Source of the DNA: Clostridiales bacterium
Lineage (GTDB): Bacteria; Bacillota; Clostridia; Oscillospirales; Oscillospiraceae
DNA length: 16,770 bases
Direction of reading: 5' to 3'
Assembly: GCA_003533405.1 (NCBI GenBank)
Contig: DQDL01000079.1
Coordinates: forward strand, 1,008-17,777
In this document: positions 14,367 through 16,770 of the stretch, in pieces
Position numbering within the stretch: position 1 is the first letter of the stretch
Layout of the letters: each line of letters starts with the position of its first letter
Translations under genes and position numbers: made by a program
Notes under the pieces: generated by a model
Told to the model about the DNA's origin: nothing
Seen by the model: only the letters and a program-made list of their open reading frames with translations
The model's database searches: none

Positions 14367-15035
14367 ATGAGCGTAAAGCGAAAAAAGATAATCCTTGCCG
14401 TAGCACTGATAGTCGCTGTCAATTTACTTATTATAGCCCTTGCACAGTCGGCAGATGCGGCGCTTTATAAGCGTGGCTCATCCGGTGCGACCGTGACAGA
14501 GATACAGACCCGCCTCAAAAGCTGGGGGTATTATAACTACACCGTAGACGGCATCTACGGCAGCCGCACGGAGAACGCCGTCAAGTATTTTCAGCGCCAA
14601 AACGGCCTTGCCGTTGACGGACAGGCAGGGGACAAGACCCTAGCCGCAATGGGTATCTACGCAGGACAAGGCTCATCACACAGCGACGGCGATGTCTATC
14701 TTCTTGCACGCCTTATCTCCGCCGAAGCCCGTGGCGAGCCGTATGTCGGGCAGGTCGCAGTCGGCGCAGTCGTCATGAACAGGATAGACCATCCGTCGTT
14801 TCCGAACAGTCTGTCCGGCGTTATCTATCAGTCCGGCGCATTTTCATGCCTCGATGACGGGCAGTTCGACCAGCCTATTTCCGACAGCGCCTACCGAGCC
14901 GCCCGAGAAGCACTAAACGGCTCCGACCCCACCGGCGGAGCGATATATTACTTTAACCCCGCCACCGCCACCAGCAAGTGGATATGGTCACGCCCGCTGC
15001 TGCTCGTTATCGGCAGCCACAGATTTTGCGCTTGA
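14367..15035 (+). CDS. SleB-like spore-cortex/cell-wall hydrolase with peptidoglycan-binding domain
   Basis: This 222-residue secreted protein has a signal peptide (basic MSVKRKK, hydrophobic 8-27, cleavage probably after ADA at 31), a PG_binding_1 domain (about 34-95, with SGATVTEIQTRLKSWGYY, DGIYGSRTENAVKYFQ and NGLAVDGQAG) and a Hydrolase_2 (SleB) domain (about 108-222). The catalytic acid is E120 in LISAEARGE, followed by AVGAVVMNRI, FPNSLSGVIYQ and IYYFNP. SleB is a lytic transglycosylase that digests spore cortex at germination, so the organism is probably a spore former; general wall hydrolases of this family also exist. The ATG at 14367 has AAAAGGAG upstream; the in-frame upstream ATG at 14316 lies in the terminator tail. 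No YpeB partner gene is adjacent. Confidence 0.9.
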   Translation: MSVKRKKIILAVALIVAVNLLIIALAQSADAALYKRGSSGATVTEIQTRLKSWGYYNYTVDGIYGSRTENAVKYFQRQNGLAVDGQAGDKTLAAMGIYAGQGSSHSDGDVYLLARLISAEARGEPYVGQVAVGAVVMNRIDHPSFPNSLSGVIYQSGAFSCLDDGQFDQPISDSAYRAAREALNGSDPTGGAIYYFNPATATSKWIWSRPLLLVIGSHRFCA

Positions 15036-15060
15036 CTTGGTATGGCGATGATAATAAAAT
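15032..15060 (+). promoter_or_regulatory. Promoter for the zinc-ribbon protein / FAH hydrolase pair
   Basis: TTGACT (15032-15037) and TAAAAT (15055-15060) are 17 bases apart, each one mismatch from consensus. The -35 overlaps the stop codon of the SleB-like gene. The start would be near 15067, just ahead of a GC-rich hairpin in the leader. Confidence 0.6.
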
Positions 15061-15072
15061 ATAGAAAAACAT

Positions 15073-15088
15073 CGGCGGCTTGCCGCCG
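15073..15088. repeat. GC-rich hairpin in the leader of the zinc-ribbon gene
   Basis: CGGCGGC and GCCGCCG form a perfect inverted repeat separated by TT, realistically a 6-bp stem with a CTTG loop. It has no following T run, so it is a poor terminator for the SleB-like gene. Given the promoter just upstream, it would sit at the 5' end of the next mRNA, about 20 bases before its start codon. Confidence 0.5.
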
Positions 15089-15108
15089 TACATAGAAAGG
15101 TGATATGT

Positions 15109-15591
15109 ATGAATAAGTGTCCTCAATGTGGAGCCTACATCCCCGACGGCGGCAGAATGTGCATAAGCTGCGGCTGGAAGCCCGAGGGCGGCGACGGCAT
15201 GTTTGATAATCCCATATTTCAATATATGCAGGATGCCTTCGAAAAGGCAGGCCCTCAGATGACGGGCGACGACAGGATCCCCGACGAGTTCCGTGAGCGC
15301 GACCTCGCCGCCACCGGCTATATCGGCCCGCTGTTTATATATTCGCTCATCAAAAACAGCGACTCCGACCTCATAAAGTACCATGCCAAGCAGTCGGCAA
15401 TGCTGCTGGCTTTGCATGCGCTCAACAGCGTTGTCGCCGTTGTACCTTATGTCGGCAAGCCTGTCAAAAAGATAAACACCGCAATACTCGTCGTACTTGC
15501 ATTCCTCGGCGCACGCAATGCCTATTTCGGCAAGAAGGAGCCCGTGCCCTATGTCGGCCAGATCTTCGCAAAGCTGCTGGAGGTATTCTAA
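15109..15591 (+). CDS. Zinc-ribbon protein with a DUF4870/Tic20-like membrane region
   Basis: The 160-residue protein starts with a four-cysteine zinc ribbon (C4, C7, C18, C21 in CPQCG and CISCG). A polar linker (about 25-68) and two to three hydrophobic segments (about 70-82, 97-114, 123-139) follow. The stretch DLIKYHAKQSAMLLALHA resembles the central motif of DUF4870/Tic20-like small membrane proteins, whose function is not established. The ATG at 15109 follows AAAGGTGAT; a GTG at 15100 is in frame but lies within that site. It is followed after 1 base by the FAH gene, so the two are co-transcribed. The family assignment rests on pattern only. Confidence 0.75.
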   Translation: MNKCPQCGAYIPDGGRMCISCGWKPEGGDGMFDNPIFQYMQDAFEKAGPQMTGDDRIPDEFRERDLAATGYIGPLFIYSLIKNSDSDLIKYHAKQSAMLLALHALNSVVAVVPYVGKPVKKINTAILVVLAFLGARNAYFGKKEPVPYVGQIFAKLLEVF

Positions 15592-15592
15592 G

Positions 15593-16462
15593 GTGAAGTT
15601 CGTTACATATATAAATGAAGGCGAGTCCGCAGTCGGCGTCCTGAACGCCGCCGAGACTGCCGTTATCCCCACCTCCGAGTTGGGTCTCAAGGCGCAGAGT
15701 ATGAATGAGCTGATAGCCGAGCTGAACGGCTCGCTGCCCACCGTGCCGGGCGATGCAAAGGAGCTTCCGCTTGCTGCCGTGAAGCTCGACGCACCCATCC
15801 CCGAGCCCAAGCAGGATGTCATCTGCCTTGGTCTGAACTACCGTGACCACGCCGAGGAGGCTACCCGTGCCGATGCGGTGTTCGATGTTCAGCGTGGCGA
15901 TGCCGTGTATTTCTCCAAGCGCCTGAACAAAGCAGTTGCCACGAACGACACCATCGACGGCCACTTCGATATCTGCGACAGCCTCGACTACGAGGTCGAG
16001 CTCGGCGTCATAATCGGCAAGGACGCAAAGAATGTCAAGGCCGCCGATGCAGCTGAGTACATTTTCGGCTATACAATAATCAACGATGTTTCCGCCCGCA
16101 ATCTTCAGACCCGCCACAAGCAGTGGTATTTCGGTAAAAGTCTAGACGGTTTCACACCCATGGGACCGTACATCCGGTCGGCAGACGAGCTCGGCGCAAT
16201 GCCAGAACTCAATATACGCTGCTATGTAAACGGCGAGCTGCGCCAAAACAGCAACACCCGCATGATGATTTTCGACATTCCGTATATCATCGAGGAGTTG
16301 TCCGCCGGCATGACACTCAAGGCAGGTACGGTAATTGCCACCGGCACGCCCAGCGGCGTGGGCCTCGGCATGGATCCCACCGTTCGGCAGTACCTCAAAA
16401 GCGGCGATATCGTTCGCTGCGAGATAGACGGGTTAGGCATCCTTGAAAACACCATAGGCTGA
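15593..16462 (+). CDS. Fumarylacetoacetate hydrolase family protein
   Basis: This 289-residue cytoplasmic enzyme belongs to the FAH superfamily, whose members hydrolyse or decarboxylate acylpyruvates and related beta-diketo or oxo acids with a divalent metal. A short N-terminal domain (1-70) precedes the catalytic fold with CLGLNYRDHAEEA (78-90), VYFSKRLNKA, metal ligands E134 and E136 in DYEVELGVIIG, D165 in IINDVSARN, KSLDGFTPMGPY and ATGTPSGVGLGM (249-260). The GTG start at 15593 uses GGAGG at 15579-15583 inside the end of the upstream gene and gives the normal family N-terminus; a 32-residue upstream extension in frame is rejected. The best general match is the acylpyruvase / oxaloacetate decarboxylase type (FAHD1/YcgM-like). 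The physiological substrate is unknown. Confidence 0.92.
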   Translation: MKFVTYINEGESAVGVLNAAETAVIPTSELGLKAQSMNELIAELNGSLPTVPGDAKELPLAAVKLDAPIPEPKQDVICLGLNYRDHAEEATRADAVFDVQRGDAVYFSKRLNKAVATNDTIDGHFDICDSLDYEVELGVIIGKDAKNVKAADAAEYIFGYTIINDVSARNLQTRHKQWYFGKSLDGFTPMGPYIRSADELGAMPELNIRCYVNGELRQNSNTRMMIFDIPYIIEELSAGMTLKAGTVIATGTPSGVGLGMDPTVRQYLKSGDIVRCEIDGLGILENTIG

Positions 16463-16469
16463 TAATGAC

Positions 16470-16497
16470 CGCCGCCGAAGCTTCGCCTTCGGCGGCG
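16470..16497 (+). terminator. GC-rich hairpin after the FAH gene, possible weak terminator
   Basis: CGCCGCCGAAG (16470-16480) and CTTCGGCGGCG (16487-16497) form a perfect 11-bp stem with a 6-base loop, 8 bases past the stop codon. No T run follows, only TATATCTTG, so intrinsic termination would be weak. Its GGCGGC core resembles the hairpin at 15073-15088. Confidence 0.5.
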
Positions 16498-16587
16498 TAT
16501 ATCTTGCGTTCGATTTGATAATTGAACACAAGATTTAGAACAGTCAAAACGATTAAAAAAAGGATACGAAAAAGTTTCAAAAACCGC

Positions 16588-16616
16588 TTGACATTTGCCG
16601 ATTCCGGTGCTATTCT
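16588..16616 (+). promoter_or_regulatory. Upstream promoter (P1) of a probable rRNA operon
   Basis: A perfect TTGACA (16588-16593) lies 17 bases from TATTCT (16611-16616), with TGC directly before the -10 (extended -10). An A-rich tract from about 16552 to 16580 could act as an UP element. The 308-base stretch 16463-16770 has no gene; it holds the hairpin at 16470, this promoter, P2 and the leader. Confidence 0.7.
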
Positions 16617-16684
16617 ATCAAAGCAATTCGGAAGACGACGGAAAAGAGCAAATGAAAAAACTAAAAAAGTTTTGCAAAAAGTTC

Positions 16685-16713
16685 TTGACAAAGCCTGATG
16701 AATTTGCTATTAT
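16685..16713 (+). promoter_or_regulatory. Downstream promoter (P2) of a probable rRNA operon
   Basis: A perfect TTGACA (16685-16690) lies 17 bases from TATTAT (16708-16713), with TTTGC before the -10, closely resembling P1, 97 bases upstream. An A/T-rich stretch (16652-16684, many A runs) sits immediately upstream like an UP element. The arrangement of tandem strong promoters is typical of Firmicutes rRNA operons. Confidence 0.75.
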
Positions 16714-16720
16714 ATAAAAG

Positions 16721-16770
16721 CTCACCGTGTGAGCGGCGAGCGAGAGTGTACCTTGAAAATTAGATAATGT
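16721..16770 (+). other. rRNA leader start with hairpin and boxA-like antitermination signal
   Basis: Just after P2's predicted start, CTCAC and GTGAG (16721-16725 with 16729-16733) form a small hairpin. Then GTACCTTGAAAATTAGATAA (16748-16767) closely resembles the TTCTTTGAAAACTAGATAA element found ahead of 16S rRNA in Bacillus and clostridia (boxA/antitermination region). The 16S gene itself is not in the window; its presence downstream is inferred. Confidence 0.65.

Noticed and set aside
16652..16717. A 21-codon ORF (MKKLKKFCKK...) overlapping P2
   Set aside because: It is read from A-rich DNA that fits an UP element and the -35/-10 of P2. Its lysine-rich composition follows from the A runs and there is no good Shine-Dalgarno sequence.

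Overview
The window looks like chromosomal DNA from an anaerobic, probably spore-forming member of the Clostridia, perhaps an Oscillospirales-type gut commensal. The evidence is a clostridial-order rnfCDGEAB cluster, a SleB-type cortex hydrolase, Firmicutes-style AGGAGG ribosome binding sites, TTGACA/TATAAT promoters and a Bacillus/Clostridium-like rRNA leader. I do not assign a genus. Nearly all of the sequence is coding, with short intergenic gaps that mostly hold recognisable promoters or terminators. I saw no IS element, phage gene, CRISPR array or tRNA.

Bases 1-3871 form a nucleoside-salvage locus. On the minus strand lie the 5' end of a BMP-type ABC transporter ATPase gene (running off the left edge), a BMP-family lipoprotein that probably binds nucleosides, and the purine nucleoside phosphorylase deoD. 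Divergent from deoD, with back-to-back -35 elements, start uridine kinase (udk) and thymidine kinase (tdk). Together these would import nucleosides, phosphorolyse purine nucleosides and phosphorylate uridine/cytidine and thymidine.

Bases 3881-7246 continue the udk-tdk transcription unit with four tandem paralogous genes. They encode two-helix membrane proteins of 274-282 residues with a conserved cytoplasmic C-terminal domain that I cannot name. The genes are separated by only 3 bp, and the conserved acidic C-terminal codons of each double as the ribosome binding site of the next. This array is the best candidate here for something undescribed. A strong two-way terminator at 7248-7278 ends it and also ends the convergent gene for a cytoplasmic GH2 glycoside hydrolase (7284-8972).

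Bases 9187-14313 hold a complete, compact rnfCDGEAB operon with its own promoter and terminator. It encodes the membrane ferredoxin:NAD+ oxidoreductase ion pump, with flavinylation sites in RnfD and RnfG and several Fe-S clusters in RnfC and RnfB.

Bases 14367-16462 carry a secreted SleB-like peptidoglycan hydrolase, then a two-gene unit (zinc-ribbon/Tic20-like membrane protein and an FAH-family hydrolase). The last 308 bases have no gene. They contain a GC-rich hairpin, two very similar strong promoters with A-rich upstream tracts and extended -10 elements, and a boxA-like leader, so an rRNA operon probably begins just past the right edge.
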